Assembly (NCBI GenBank): GCA_027307235.1
Contig: DAHUXH010000020.1
Location: 62,001 to 126,000, forward strand
Direction of reading: 5' to 3'
DNA from: Vulcanimicrobiota bacterium
GTDB lineage: Bacteria; Vulcanimicrobiota; Vulcanimicrobiia; Vulcanimicrobiales; Vulcanimicrobiaceae
DNA: 64,000 nt
How positions within the stretch are numbered: the first letter of the stretch is position 1; every line of letters starts with the position of its first letter. Shown in pieces: positions 36,463-47,277 of the stretch. The translations under genes and the position numbers were made by a program. The notes beneath the pieces were generated by a model that worked only from the letters and a program-made list of their open reading frames with translations, did no database searches and had not been told where the DNA came from.

Positions 36463-36876
36463 TCAGTGTCCGGTCAGACGCAGCTTCGCGTTCGCGAGGT
36501 CGATGACGACTTGCTCGCGCGCCGCCGCAGCGGAATCGGCCGCCGTTTTCTGGCGTTCCGTCGCGGCGTCGAGTTCCTCGCGCGTCTTCGTCACGTCGAT
36601 CTCCTCGAAGGTGAAGGCCGAATCGACCAACGCAGTCACACGATCGGGGAGCGCTTGCAAGAACCCGGCCGCCGTCGCCAACTCCAGGCGCTCGGTCTTC
36701 CCTTCGGTCACGACGTTGGCGCGCAGCACGCCGGGTTTGAGCGCGGCCAGAAATGGGGCGTGGCTGGGAAGAATGCCCTCCTCGCCCTCGGTCGTCACCG
36801 CGATCACCAACTCGGCCACACCGTCGAAGACCACCTTCGTCGGTGTGATGAGTTTGAACGGCATCGTCGTCGCCAT
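36463..36876 (-). CDS. atpC: ATP synthase epsilon subunit
   Basis: 137 residues: N-terminal beta barrel (PFKLITPTKVVFDGVAELV; GILPSHAPFLAALKPG) and C-terminal helical hairpin. Part of the central stalk of F1, with inhibitory helices. 5 nt after atpD. Confidence 0.95.
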   Translation of the reverse strand: MATTMPFKLITPTKVVFDGVAELVIAVTTEGEEGILPSHAPFLAALKPGVLRANVVTEGKTERLELATAAGFLQALPDRVTALVDSAFTFEEIDVTKTREELDAATERQKTAADSAAAAREQVVIDLANAKLRLTGH

Positions 36877-36881
36877 CGTCG

Positions 36882-38369
<1,488 letters not shown>

Positions 38370-38383
38370 CTATCTTCCAGTTC

Positions 38384-39247
38384 TCAAGAAAGCGCTTCGG
38401 CCGCGCCGACGATTTCGAGCAGTTCTTTGGTGATCGCGGCTTGGCGCGCGTTGTTCATCTTGATCGTCAATTCGTCGATCAGCTTCGTCGCGTTGTCGGT
38501 GGCATTGTTCATCGCAAGCAACTGTGCCGCGAAGAAGGCGGCGTCGGTCTCCAGCATCGCGGAGTAGATCGTGAATTCCAGGTACTTCGGCAACAGCTGC
38601 GAGAGCACGAACTCCGGCGAGGGGGCGAATTCGACGGCGCCTTTGGGCGTCTCGCTCGCGTCGGTCCCCACGATCTCCGAGCGGATGATCGGAACGAGCT
38701 TGCGGACTTCGGGGCGTTGCGAGAGCATCGAGACGAACTTCGATGAGATCAGTGTGATGTTGCCGATCTTGCCGGTGACGAAGTCCTCGGTCACGCACCG
38801 TGCGACTTCGCGCGCGACCTCGAGCTTCGAGGGCGCATTGAGCACCCATGTCGGATGGTCGGGCATCCCCAAGCGGCGGACGGCGTTGCGCGCCTTGATG
38901 CCCACCGTATAGAATTGCGCGTTCTTGTGGTCAGCCCGGTACAGTTCACCCGCGCGGATCACGTTGGAGTTGAACGCGCCCGCGAGCCCCTTGTCGGCGG
39001 TCATCAGAATCACGCCCGAAGGCGCGCCGGATGCGCCTTCCTTCATGAACGGATGGTCGACGCTGGTGACGGCGCGCATCAAATCGAGCAGCATCTCACC
39101 GAGCGCGTCCGCATACGGCCGCGACTGCTTCTGCGCAATCTCGGCACGACGAATCTTCGCCGCGGCGACCTGCTTCATCGCCTTGGTGATTTGCTGCGTG
39201 TTCTTCAACGACCGAATCCGGTCGCGCAGATCTTTGACGCTCGGCAT
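38384..39247 (-). CDS. atpG: ATP synthase gamma subunit
   Basis: 287 residues. Typical ends: MPSVKDLRDRIRSLKNTQQI at the N-terminus and RQAAITKELLEIVGAAEAL at the C-terminus; ILMTADKGLAGAFNSNVI in the middle. Rotor shaft of F1. ATG follows the atpA stop with no gap. Confidence 0.97.
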   Translation of the reverse strand: MPSVKDLRDRIRSLKNTQQITKAMKQVAAAKIRRAEIAQKQSRPYADALGEMLLDLMRAVTSVDHPFMKEGASGAPSGVILMTADKGLAGAFNSNVIRAGELYRADHKNAQFYTVGIKARNAVRRLGMPDHPTWVLNAPSKLEVAREVARCVTEDFVTGKIGNITLISSKFVSMLSQRPEVRKLVPIIRSEIVGTDASETPKGAVEFAPSPEFVLSQLLPKYLEFTIYSAMLETDAAFFAAQLLAMNNATDNATKLIDELTIKMNNARQAAITKELLEIVGAAEALS

Positions 39248-40747
39248 CTAGAAGGTTTTATTGAACTCCACGATCGCGTCGTTCAGCTTCTGTTTCGTTT
39301 CGTCGGCGAGCTGCCCCGAATCGGCGATTGCCTTGGGAATCGCCGGATGTTTTCCGTGTAAGAACTCGATGAATCCGCGCGCCCAGTTCTGCAGGCGCGA
39401 GGTCGCGAAGTCGTTCACATACCCGTTGGTCGCGGCGTAGATGAGCGCAACTTGATCCTCGACCGGCTGCGGTTGATATTGCGCTTGCTTGAGCAGCTCC
39501 GTCAGCTTCTCACCGCGCAGCAGTTGCATCTGCGTGGACTTGTCGAGATCGCTCGCGAGCTTGGCGAACGCCGCAAGGTCGCGGTATTGCGCAAGTTCGA
39601 GCTTCAGTTGACCGGCCACGCTCTTCATCGCCTTGGTCTGCGCCGAACCGCCGACGCGCGACACCGAAAGACCGACATCGACGGCCGGACGAATGCCTTG
39701 GAAGAACAAGCTCGGCGTCAAGTAGATCTGACCGTCCGTGATCGAGATCACGTTGGTCGGAATGTACGCGGAGAAGTCACCGGCCTGCGTCTCGATGATC
39801 GGCAGCGCGGTCATCGACCCGGCGCCTTTTTCGTCGGAGAGCTTCGCGGCGCGTTCGAGCAGGCGTGAGTGCAAGAAGAAGACATCGCCCGGATACGCCT
39901 CGCGGCCGGGCGGACGGCGCAGCAAGAGCGCCATCTCGCGATAGGACTGCGCGTGCTTGGTGAGATCGTCGTAGATGATGAGGACGTCTTTGCCCTCGTA
40001 CATCAGCTCTTCGCCCATCGCGCACCCGGCGAACGGCGCCAGCCAGCGCAACGCGGCCGCCTCAGAGGGGCCGGTGGTGACGATGGTGGTGTACTCCATC
40101 GCACCTTTTTGTTCGAGCACTTGCGAGAGCGCGGCGACCGTCGAATTCTTCTGCCCGATGGCGACGTAGATGCAGAAGACGTTGCGACCCTTCTGATTGA
40201 TGATCGTGTCGATGGCGATCGCGGTCTTGCCGGTCGAGCGGTCACCGATGATCAGTTCGCGTTGTCCCTTGCCGATCGGAATCAGCGCGTCGATGGCGCG
40301 AATGCCGGTTTGCAGCGGCTGCTTGACCGGTTGGCGCTCAACCACCGTCGGTGCGGTGTTCTCGATCGTGCGATACTTCTGTGTGTGAATGTCGCCCTTG
40401 CCGTCGACCGGCTGGCCGAGCGGGTTGACGACACGCCCGAGCAGCGCCTCACCGACCGGCACCGACGCAATGCGCCCGGTGCGGCGCACCTTGTCGCCTT
40501 CCCGGATGTTTTTGTCGGAACCCAGAATGACGACGCCGACGTTGTCCTCTTCCAAGTTGAGGGCGACACCTTGCATGCCGTCCGGAAATTCGACGAGTTC
40601 CGAGGCACGCACACCGCGCAGTCCGTAGATGCGCGCGAGATTGGCGCCGACCTCGATGACCGTGCCGACTTCGTCCTGCCGCACGTCGGCCGTGAAGCTC
40701 TGAATCTGTTGCTTGAGTATTCCGGCTATTTCATCAGCATTGATCAT
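39248..40747 (-). CDS. atpA: ATP synthase alpha subunit
   Basis: 499 residues. P-loop [17 protein letters not shown], the arginine finger region [20 protein letters not shown]. Non-catalytic hexamer partner of beta. Confidence 0.98.
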   Translation of the reverse strand: MINADEIAGILKQQIQSFTADVRQDEVGTVIEVGANLARIYGLRGVRASELVEFPDGMQGVALNLEEDNVGVVILGSDKNIREGDKVRRTGRIASVPVGEALLGRVVNPLGQPVDGKGDIHTQKYRTIENTAPTVVERQPVKQPLQTGIRAIDALIPIGKGQRELIIGDRSTGKTAIAIDTIINQKGRNVFCIYVAIGQKNSTVAALSQVLEQKGAMEYTTIVTTGPSEAAALRWLAPFAGCAMGEELMYEGKDVLIIYDDLTKHAQSYREMALLLRRPPGREAYPGDVFFLHSRLLERAAKLSDEKGAGSMTALPIIETQAGDFSAYIPTNVISITDGQIYLTPSLFFQGIRPAVDVGLSVSRVGGSAQTKAMKSVAGQLKLELAQYRDLAAFAKLASDLDKSTQMQLLRGEKLTELLKQAQYQPQPVEDQVALIYAATNGYVNDFATSRLQNWARGFIEFLHGKHPAIPKAIADSGQLADETKQKLNDAIVEFNKTF

Positions 40748-40762
40748 GGTTTCGTTCCTGAG

Positions 40763-41305
40763 CTAGTTCCGAGCGAAAAGGGTACGCGAGAGTTCTTCGA
40801 GACGTCCTGCGATCGAGGCATCGATGCGGCGGTCGCCGATCGTGACGCGCACGCCGCCGATCAGCGACGGGTCTATGTGCTGCGTCACCTCAAATTTTTT
40901 TTTGAACACATCCTCCAGGCGACCCACCATCGACGCGACCTGCGCGTCCGACAGCTGCATCGCTGAGGTCACCACCAGCGGCTCGGTGCCACGCGAAGCA
41001 AGCTGAAGATGGCGGTACTGCAAGACGATTTCACGCAGCAGCGCCTCGCGGCGCTTGCGGACGAGCAGCAACACGGCGTGCAGCGCGACGTCGTGCATCT
41101 TTCCTTCAAAGGCGGTGACGAACGTGCGCTCCTTGGCGCTGCGGTCGACGACCGGCGAGAGGAAGAACTCGCGCGTCGTTTCGTCGAGCTCGATCGAGTC
41201 GCGCAGCATCGCCAAGTCCGCGCCGACGCGGTCGATTACATCTTGCTCCTGCGCGAGCATGAACACCGCCGATGCATAGCGGCGCGCCAGCGTCTCATTC
41301 GCCAT
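40763..41305 (-). CDS. atpH: ATP synthase delta subunit
   Basis: 180 residues (OSCP family): MANETLARRYASAVFMLAQE at the start and SLIGGVRVTIGDRRIDASI near the end. Joins the peripheral stalk to alpha. ATG directly follows the stop of the b gene. Confidence 0.94.
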   Translation of the reverse strand: MANETLARRYASAVFMLAQEQDVIDRVGADLAMLRDSIELDETTREFFLSPVVDRSAKERTFVTAFEGKMHDVALHAVLLLVRKRREALLREIVLQYRHLQLASRGTEPLVVTSAMQLSDAQVASMVGRLEDVFKKKFEVTQHIDPSLIGGVRVTIGDRRIDASIAGRLEELSRTLFARN

Positions 41306-41800
41306 CTAGTTGGTCCCTCTGTCATGATCGACGGTGCGAACGAAGCGGTCGACCAAGGCGGCGTTGACCGCTTCGTCGATGCGCGCGCGTGCATCGCTGG
41401 TTGCAAGCGCCAGCGCTTTTTCGAGCAGTTCTCCGCGCACCTGATCGCGAGCCGCCGCACGTGCGCGATCGAGTTCGCCGCGTGCGCTCTGCAACAGACG
41501 TTCGCCTTCCGAGCGGGCTTCGGCAACGATCTCGTCGCGCTCGCGCGCCGCTTGCTCGCCGGCACGCTGCCGGATCGCCTCGGCGTCGCGTCGAGCGCCC
41601 TCGATCTCCTTGTGCAATGTTTCGACCGCTGCTTTGGCTTCGTCACGGTGACGCTGCGCCTCGCGAACGCGAGCGTTGTGCGCTTCCTGCGCCGTCACGA
41701 CGGCTGGTTGAATGAACTTCACCCACATCCAGACCAGGACGGCCAGGAAGAGGACTGACGAGAGAACCTGACTCCAGGTCGCGATCGCTTCGTAGTTCAC
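41306..41800 (-). CDS. atpF: ATP synthase b subunit
   Basis: 164 residues: one N-terminal membrane helix (SQVLSSVLFLAVLVWMWVKF) and a long charged helix for the peripheral stalk. Start GTG 41800 overlaps the stop of the second b gene (GTGA). Clearly different in sequence from the neighbouring b-type subunit, so the stalk is probably a b/b' heterodimer. Confidence 0.9.
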   Translation of the reverse strand: MNYEAIATWSQVLSSVLFLAVLVWMWVKFIQPAVVTAQEAHNARVREAQRHRDEAKAAVETLHKEIEGARRDAEAIRQRAGEQAARERDEIVAEARSEGERLLQSARGELDRARAAARDQVRGELLEKALALATSDARARIDEAVNAALVDRFVRTVDHDRGTN

Positions 41801-42228
41801 CGTTTCACCTCGGCAAGCGTACGATCGAGCATCACGTCGGCGAGTTCGCGCACGCGCGTCGCTTCGGTCGTGCGCACCGATGCGAGTTCCGCCGCAACGG
41901 TCCGTTGTGCTTCCTCGGCGATCCGCTGTCCCTGCTGTCCGCACACCGCCGCGATCTCGGCCGCCGCGTTCGATGCGTCGGCGCGCGCTCGCGTAACGGT
42001 TTGTTCTGCATCGCGGCGCGCCTCGGCCCGGATGCCATCGGCCTGCTCGCGTAACGATTGCCCCTGCGCCTGGTAGGAGTCGTACTCCGTGACGAGCCCG
42101 TTGATGAAGGCGCGCCGTTCGCGGATCGCCCGGCTGACGGGGCGCAAAAACAGCCAGTTCAACAGCGCGAAGAAGATCGCGAAGTTGATGAGCTGGATGA
42201 AGAACGTACCGTCAGGCTGCAGAAACAT
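41797..42228 (-). CDS. ATP synthase b'-type subunit (second b)
   Basis: 143 residues: one N-terminal helix (FFIQLINFAIFFALLNWLFL) followed by RPVSRAIRERRAFINGLV, the canonical start of a b subunit, then coiled coil. Two different b genes are known from cyanobacteria, alphaproteobacteria and some other phyla. Which one is b and which b' cannot be decided by eye. Confidence 0.9.
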   Translation of the reverse strand: MFLQPDGTFFIQLINFAIFFALLNWLFLRPVSRAIRERRAFINGLVTEYDSYQAQGQSLREQADGIRAEARRDAEQTVTRARADASNAAAEIAAVCGQQGQRIAEEAQRTVAAELASVRTTEATRVRELADVMLDRTLAEVKR

Positions 42229-42243
42229 GGGCGGGCGTTCGGC

Positions 42244-42519
42244 CTAGTGCAGATGCGCGAGGAGCGACGGAACGTTTGCCACGACGAGCAGCAAATAGAA
42301 CGCCAACCCTAGCGCGATGATCGGGAATGCTTCCAAGACGCCGACGCCGAGAAACAAGAACGTGAAGATGTTCGGACGCGCTTCCGGCTGGCGGGCGATG
42401 GCTTCGACGGCCTTGCTGGCAACGATACCGTCGCCGACGGCCGAGCCGAACGCAACACCGGCCACGATCAGGCCGAAGGCGATCAGGGTCGCGGCTGCAA
42501 TCAACGCTTCAGAACTCAA
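42244..42519 (-). CDS. atpE: ATP synthase c subunit
   Basis: 91 residues, two-helix hairpin with conserved loop KAVEAIARQPEARPNI. The ion-binding acid is Glu in GVLEAFPIIALG; the Gln and Ser/Thr ligands of Na+-dependent c rings are absent, so a proton is the likely coupling ion. Its helix 1 is Gly/Ala-rich. Confidence 0.95.
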   Translation of the reverse strand: MSSEALIAAATLIAFGLIVAGVAFGSAVGDGIVASKAVEAIARQPEARPNIFTFLFLGVGVLEAFPIIALGLAFYLLLVVANVPSLLAHLH

Positions 42520-42540
42520 GTGAGCACCTTTCGTAACGAG

Positions 42541-43272
42541 TTAGTGGTCTTCAGCGATCGCCAGCGAGAGATAGACGATCGCGAGCAAGGTAAAAACGAA
42601 TGCTTGGACCGTGCCGACGAAAAAGTTGAAGAACTGGATGAGGAACGGCGCAACGGTCACGGCGAGAGACAGGTTGAACGCGCCGATTGAGACCTTCGCG
42701 GTCACGATCGACGCAACGATGATGAATAGCAGTTCGCCGACGAAGATGTTGAAGAACAGGCGTGCCGCGAGCGTTGCCGGACGCGTGAGTTCTTCGAGAA
42801 TATTGATCGGCGTCAGCAAGGCCATCGGCTTGGTCACGTGGGCAAAATAGCCGATGCCCTTCATGCGAACGGCGACAATCTGGATGAGGAAGAACACGAG
42901 GATTGCGAGCGGCAGCGTCGTGTTGATGTCGGCCGTGGGCGAGCCGCCGAAGGGCAGTCCGAGTGCCTTGAACGGGAGCATCCCGAACTGGTTGAGCAGG
43001 AAGATGAAGATGAACAGCGCGATGAAGAGCGGGATGAACGGTTCGCCCTTCTCGCCGAGCGTGCTCGACGCCAGGTCCGCGATGTAATTGATGACCGCCT
43101 CGACGGCAGTCTGGCGCCGCGTCGCGAACGCCGAACGATACGACGCGCCGATCCAAGCGAAAAACACGACCGACACCAGCATGACGAGCCAAGTCGTCAT
43201 GATCGTGTCGGCGTGAACGCTGCCGAGTACCGGCAGGTTCCACGTGAGATGTTCACCGATCTGTTCGTGCAC
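42541..43272 (-). CDS. atpB: ATP synthase a subunit
   Basis: 243 residues with five or six membrane helices. The key arginine is in ELTRPATLAARLFFNIFVGE, opposite the c-ring Glu. The start is taken as GTG 43272, just after the atpI stop; an earlier ATG would overlap atpI by 76 nt. Confidence 0.93.
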   Translation of the reverse strand: MHEQIGEHLTWNLPVLGSVHADTIMTTWLVMLVSVVFFAWIGASYRSAFATRRQTAVEAVINYIADLASSTLGEKGEPFIPLFIALFIFIFLLNQFGMLPFKALGLPFGGSPTADINTTLPLAILVFFLIQIVAVRMKGIGYFAHVTKPMALLTPINILEELTRPATLAARLFFNIFVGELLFIIVASIVTAKVSIGAFNLSLAVTVAPFLIQFFNFFVGTVQAFVFTLLAIVYLSLAIAEDH

Positions 43273-43286
43273 GTGTTGTCGTCCGT

Positions 43287-43664
43287 TTATGTTCTCTGGG
43301 CGCGGAGCGCGTAGATGACCGTCGGTGTAAAAAACGCCGCGTAGTACAGCACCATCGTCCACCAGGGTCCACGAACCCCGAAGGCCACGGGAACTATACC
43401 GAAAAGCACCACGCGGCTGAAACTACTAATGACGAAGGCACCCTTGCGTTGACTGCCGATAAATCGCTCTCCTGCCCGCATCAGGACCAGCGCGTTGAGT
43501 TCCCCGCAGACGCCGCCGGTGAGCGCCGCCAAGGCAGCAAGGCGGTCGAACGGCAGGCTGAGCAACGCCAACGCGCAGGCGATAACGGCCGCGCCGGCAA
43601 GCGCCTCACGGTTGAGCGCGCGGTACCGATCGACGTCCGCCGCGCTCGGCTGCAGGTCGCTCAC
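43287..43664 (-). CDS. atpI: ATP synthase subunit I-like protein
   Basis: 125 residues with four membrane helices (AAVIACALALLSLPF; LAALTGGVCGELNALVL; FSRVVLFGIVPVAFG; TMVLYYAAFFTPTVIYAL), as in AtpI/AtpR proteins that assist c-ring assembly. Start GTG overlaps the atpZ stop (GTGA). Confidence 0.82.
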   Translation of the reverse strand: MSDLQPSAADVDRYRALNREALAGAAVIACALALLSLPFDRLAALAALTGGVCGELNALVLMRAGERFIGSQRKGAFVISSFSRVVLFGIVPVAFGVRGPWWTMVLYYAAFFTPTVIYALRAQRT

Positions 43665-43849
43665 TTGCCTGACCGCAGCAGCAACCGGAGGGCGCCATAC
43701 CCGCCGAAGACCATGCCGCCGAACAGACCCGCCAGCACCCAGAGTTGATTGCCGGTCTGCCGCCCCGCGAGGATCCCGGCAGCCAACCCCAGCAGCACCC
43801 CGCCGGCAAAGGTTCCACCCGCCGCAACCGCCGGAAGCAGTTCCTTCAC
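43661..43849 (-). CDS. atpZ: AtpZ-like small membrane protein
   Basis: 62 residues, two helices (GGTFAGGVLLGLAAGILAG; LWVLAGLFGGMVFGGYGAL) matching the ATPase_gene1/AtpZ family. It works with AtpI in alkaliphilic Bacillus, in Mg2+/Ca2+ handling or c-ring assembly. Start GTG 43849 overlaps the wecB stop (GTGA). Confidence 0.8.
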   Translation of the reverse strand: MKELLPAVAAGGTFAGGVLLGLAAGILAGRQTGNQLWVLAGLFGGMVFGGYGALRLLLRSGK

Positions 43850-45015
43850 GCCCGCTGCCCCTCGAACGTCGAGGAGTCGAACGGTTTGGGGGTGGGGGCG
43901 CCGCGCAGGCGGGAGAGGAGCCATTCGACGATGCGCTGCGAGGCGTGGCCGTCGCCGTAGGGGTTGACCGCGCGGGCCATGCGCGCGTAGGCGGCCGGGT
44001 CCGCGAGCAGCCGTCCGGCAGCTTCGACAATGCGTTCACGGCGGTGGCCGACCAGCTCGAGCGTGCCGGCGTCGAGCCCTTCGGGGCGCTCGGTTTCATC
44101 GCGCATGACCAGGACCGGCTTACCCAGGCAGGGCGCTTCCTCTTGCAGGCCTCCGCTGTCGGTCAGCACCAGGTAGGCGCCGCGAATCGCGCTCACCATC
44201 TGCGCGTAGTCGATCGGCTCGACCAGGACGACACCCTCGACGCCGTCGAGCATGCGGTGCGCGACCGGGGAGACGTGCGGTGAGGGGTGGACCGGCCAAT
44301 AGATCTGCGGCCGCTGCGGCAGCGCGACGATCTCGCGCATGGCGGCGCACATCTCTTCCATATATGGATGGTTTTCGCGGCGGTGCGCGGTGATGACGAT
44401 GACCGGCCGGCTCGAATCGAGGTCGTTCCAGCGCGGCGGCACCGGCAGGTCGTCGCGCCGCGCCGTCGCGAGGAAGGCGTCGATCACCGTGTTGCCGGTG
44501 ACGATGACGTCGGCTTCGCGCACGCCTTCGTGCAGAAGGTTGGCTTTGGCGCGCTCGGTGGGAGCGAAATGGTACGACGCGATGGTGCCGGTCAAACGGC
44601 GGTTCATCTCTTCGGGGAAGGGCAGCCAACGGTCGTTGGTTCGCAAGCCGGCTTCGACGTGCCCGACGGCGACGTGCTGGTAGAATGCCGCCAGTGCCGC
44701 CGACGTCGAGGTCGTCGTGTCTCCGTGCACGAGCACGACGTCGGGCCGCGCATGGATGATAGCGCGTTCCATGCCGGTGAGCACGCGCGTGGTGATCTGC
44801 GTCAGCGTTTGATCCATCGTCATGACGTTGAGATCGTAATGCGGCTCGATCCCGAAAAGCGCGAGCAAGTCGTCGAGCATCTGCCGGTGCTGCGCGGAGA
44901 CGCAGACGACCGACTCGATGCGCGCATCCGATCCGAGCGCCGCCACGACCGGCGCCATCTTGATCGTGTCCGGTCGCGTGCCGAACACGGTCATCACGCG
45001 CAGCGGCTGCGTCAT
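43846..45015 (-). CDS. wecB: UDP-N-acetylglucosamine 2-epimerase (non-hydrolysing)
   Basis: 389 residues. VMTVFGTRPDTIKMAPVV, VHGDTTTSTSAALAAFY, GHVEAGLRTNDRWLPFPEE and the late substrate loop LTDSGGLQEEAPCLGKPVLV are diagnostic. It makes UDP-ManNAc for surface polymers. The GTRPE motif of most enzymes is GTRPD here. ATGA overlap with the upstream GlcNAc-1-P transferase. Confidence 0.95.
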   Translation of the reverse strand: MTQPLRVMTVFGTRPDTIKMAPVVAALGSDARIESVVCVSAQHRQMLDDLLALFGIEPHYDLNVMTMDQTLTQITTRVLTGMERAIIHARPDVVLVHGDTTTSTSAALAAFYQHVAVGHVEAGLRTNDRWLPFPEEMNRRLTGTIASYHFAPTERAKANLLHEGVREADVIVTGNTVIDAFLATARRDDLPVPPRWNDLDSSRPVIVITAHRRENHPYMEEMCAAMREIVALPQRPQIYWPVHPSPHVSPVAHRMLDGVEGVVLVEPIDYAQMVSAIRGAYLVLTDSGGLQEEAPCLGKPVLVMRDETERPEGLDAGTLELVGHRRERIVEAAGRLLADPAAYARMARAVNPYGDGHASQRIVEWLLSRLRGAPTPKPFDSSTFEGQRA

Positions 45016-46085
45016 CCGAGTTTCGCGGCCAGATGCGCCGCCTCGCCGGAGACGACGAGCGCGACCGCGCCAAGCACAAAACACACGGCATAAATCAGGA
45101 GGACCGCTTGGCGCACGTTGAGTCCGAAGCGGAAAATCAATTGATGGTGGAAATGCCCACGATCGGCTTCCGTGATGCGCCGCCCGGCCTTGGCGCGACG
45201 GATGATCGCGGCTGCGGTGTCGATAATCGGCAGCGCCAGCACGACCAACGGCACGAAGAGACTCACCGCGATCGCCGTCTTGCTCTCACCGATGATCGAG
45301 ATCGTCGCGAACACGTATCCGATGAACAGCGATCCCGCATCGCCTAAAAAGATGCGCGCCGGATTGAAATTGTACGGCAAGAACCCGAGCGCCGCGCCCG
45401 CGAGCGCGATCACGACCAGCGCTACCTCGGGGTTGTTGTGCAGGAGCGCGATCGCGAAGAGAAAGATGCCGGAGATCACCGTCAATCCCGAAAGCAGACC
45501 ATCGAGTCCGTCGATGAAATTGATCGCGTTCATCATCCCCAGATACCAGAGCAGCGTGAGCGGAATGCCGACCCATGACGGAAATTCCAGCCAGTGCGTC
45601 GCGGCTTGGTGCGCGAACGGCACGCTCGTTCCAGGGATGACGAACCCGTACAGCATGGAGATGAGCGCAACCAGCACTTGCGCGATGAACTTGTTGCGCG
45701 GGCGCATCTGCATCACGTCGTCCCAGATGCCCACGACCAAAATCAGCATGCTGCCGAACAGGAGACCGACCAGGTTGTGACTGGCTTCGAGCTGATCGCG
45801 CAAGGCCGCGATGTCGCGCGCGAGCGGAACGTTGAGCGGCGCTGAAAACAGCATGTGCGGATGCGTGAGGGCGATGCCGAGCACGGCGAACAGTGCGAAC
45901 GCAAAGCCGAAAAACACGGCGATGCCGCCGATGCGCGGCGTCGGCACGTCGTGCACGCGCCGTTCATCCTCGGTGCCGTCGATCACGCCGAGGTGGGTTG
46001 CCAGGCGCGACACCAGCGGCGTCGTCAGCGCCGTGGTCGCGCACGCCAGCACGAACGCGGCAAGATACAGCATTCCGGCGCTCAC
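45012..46085 (-). CDS. UDP-GlcNAc: undecaprenyl-phosphate GlcNAc-1-phosphate transferase
   Basis: 357-residue membrane enzyme of the MraY/WecA/TagO family. Conserved loops: HDVPTPRIGGIAVFFGF, GIWDDVMQMRPRNKF, NAINFIDGLDGLLSG (catalytic Asp), GDAGSLFIGY, and the GlcNAc-type ending DRGHFHHQLIFRFG. It starts lipid-linked glycan or teichoic-type polymer synthesis. Start GTG 46085 has GGAGGA upstream and overlaps the deaminase stop. Confidence 0.93.
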   Translation of the reverse strand: MSAGMLYLAAFVLACATTALTTPLVSRLATHLGVIDGTEDERRVHDVPTPRIGGIAVFFGFAFALFAVLGIALTHPHMLFSAPLNVPLARDIAALRDQLEASHNLVGLLFGSMLILVVGIWDDVMQMRPRNKFIAQVLVALISMLYGFVIPGTSVPFAHQAATHWLEFPSWVGIPLTLLWYLGMMNAINFIDGLDGLLSGLTVISGIFLFAIALLHNNPEVALVVIALAGAALGFLPYNFNPARIFLGDAGSLFIGYVFATISIIGESKTAIAVSLFVPLVVLALPIIDTAAAIIRRAKAGRRITEADRGHFHHQLIFRFGLNVRQAVLLIYAVCFVLGAVALVVSGEAAHLAAKLG

Positions 46086-46513
46086 TCGCGCTCCTCCGCG
46101 AACCATTCGAGCGCAACGCCGGCCTCGCGCAGCAACTGCACCGCGACATCGTCGATGTACTGATCGGCGTAGACGATGCGCTCGACCCCGGCGCTGATGA
46201 GCAGTTTGGAACAATTGATGCACGGCTGATGCGTGCAGTAGGCGACGCCGTGTTCCAAACTCACACCGTGCAGCGCTCCTTGCACGACAGCGTTTGCTTC
46301 AGCGTGAACCGCGCGCGCGCAATGGTCGTTGACGACGGTGCATCCGACCTCGGTACAATGATCGACGCCGCGCGGCGCACCGTTGTACCCGGTGGTCAAG
46401 ATGCGATGTTCGCGCACGATGACGCAGCCGACGGCGGCGCGTGGGCAAGTTGCGCGCGTCGCGACCGTGCGCGCGATCTGCATGAAGTACGCATCCCAGT
46501 TCGGACGGGTCAT
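46082..46513 (-). CDS. comEB: ComEB-like deoxycytidylate deaminase
   Basis: 143 residues. Zinc/catalytic motif HAEANAVVQ and PCINCSKLLI, substrate signature GYNGAPRGVDHC. Converts dCMP to dUMP for thymidylate synthesis. ATGA overlap with upp; this upp-comEB-tagO order is typical for Firmicutes-like clusters. Confidence 0.94.
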   Translation of the reverse strand: MTRPNWDAYFMQIARTVATRATCPRAAVGCVIVREHRILTTGYNGAPRGVDHCTEVGCTVVNDHCARAVHAEANAVVQGALHGVSLEHGVAYCTHQPCINCSKLLISAGVERIVYADQYIDDVAVQLLREAGVALEWFAEERE

Positions 46514-47178
46514 GGCTTGAACACCGGTCGCGTCGGAACCGAACTGGCGCTGCCGTACATGCGATCGCCGGCATCGCCGAGGCCCGGAACGATGTACCCG
46601 TGATCGTTGAGGCGCTCATCGAGCGCGGCGGTGACGATGCGCACGTGCGGATACGCGCCGTGAATCGCCGCCACGCCGTGCGGTGCGGCGATGACGCAGA
46701 CGAGGGTGACGATCGCGGCGCCGTGACGTGCGAGTTCTTCGAGCGCCGCCAAGCCGGAGTTCCCGGTGGCGAGCATCGGATCGAGCACGAACACGTGGCG
46801 CCCGGCCAGATCCTCGGGCACGTTCGCATAATAGGGAACGGCCGCGAGCGTGCGCGGATCGCGGTAGAAACCCAGGTGCGCGACGACCGCGTCGCCTACC
46901 ACGCGCTGGAAGCCGGAGAGCAGCCCGAGCCCGGCGCGCAGAATCGGGACGGCCACCGGGGGCGCGGCAATGCGTTCGACGGCGGTCTCGACCAGCGGCG
47001 TCGTCACCCGCTCGGTGCGCAGCGGAAGCTCGCGCGTCGCTTCGTAAGCCAAGAACTCCCCGATCTCTTCGAGGAGCACGCGGAAGAGCGGCGTCGGCGT
47101 GTCGCGGTCGCGCAAACGCGCGAGGCGGTCCGCGACGGCGGGGTGCGCGACGATGAGAAGCTCGTTTGAAGGCGGCAT
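46510..47178 (-). CDS. upp: Uracil phosphoribosyltransferase
   Basis: 222 residues. PRPP motif VFVLDPMLATGNSGLAAL; the uracil-binding C-terminal loop YIVPGLGDAGDRMYGS. Salvages uracil to UMP. First gene of the 24-kb minus-strand train; a divergent promoter region of 99 bp separates it from the metalloprotease gene. Confidence 0.96.
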   Translation of the reverse strand: MPPSNELLIVAHPAVADRLARLRDRDTPTPLFRVLLEEIGEFLAYEATRELPLRTERVTTPLVETAVERIAAPPVAVPILRAGLGLLSGFQRVVGDAVVAHLGFYRDPRTLAAVPYYANVPEDLAGRHVFVLDPMLATGNSGLAALEELARHGAAIVTLVCVIAAPHGVAAIHGAYPHVRIVTAALDERLNDHGYIVPGLGDAGDRMYGSASSVPTRPVFKP

Positions 47179-47277
47179 GCGGCGAGGGAAGAGAGTTTGG
47201 GCTTCAAACCATCGAAGCCTTTTCCCTAACTACCGACTAGCGCTCTCATACTGCTTATACATTACGAGGTTGCCTCT

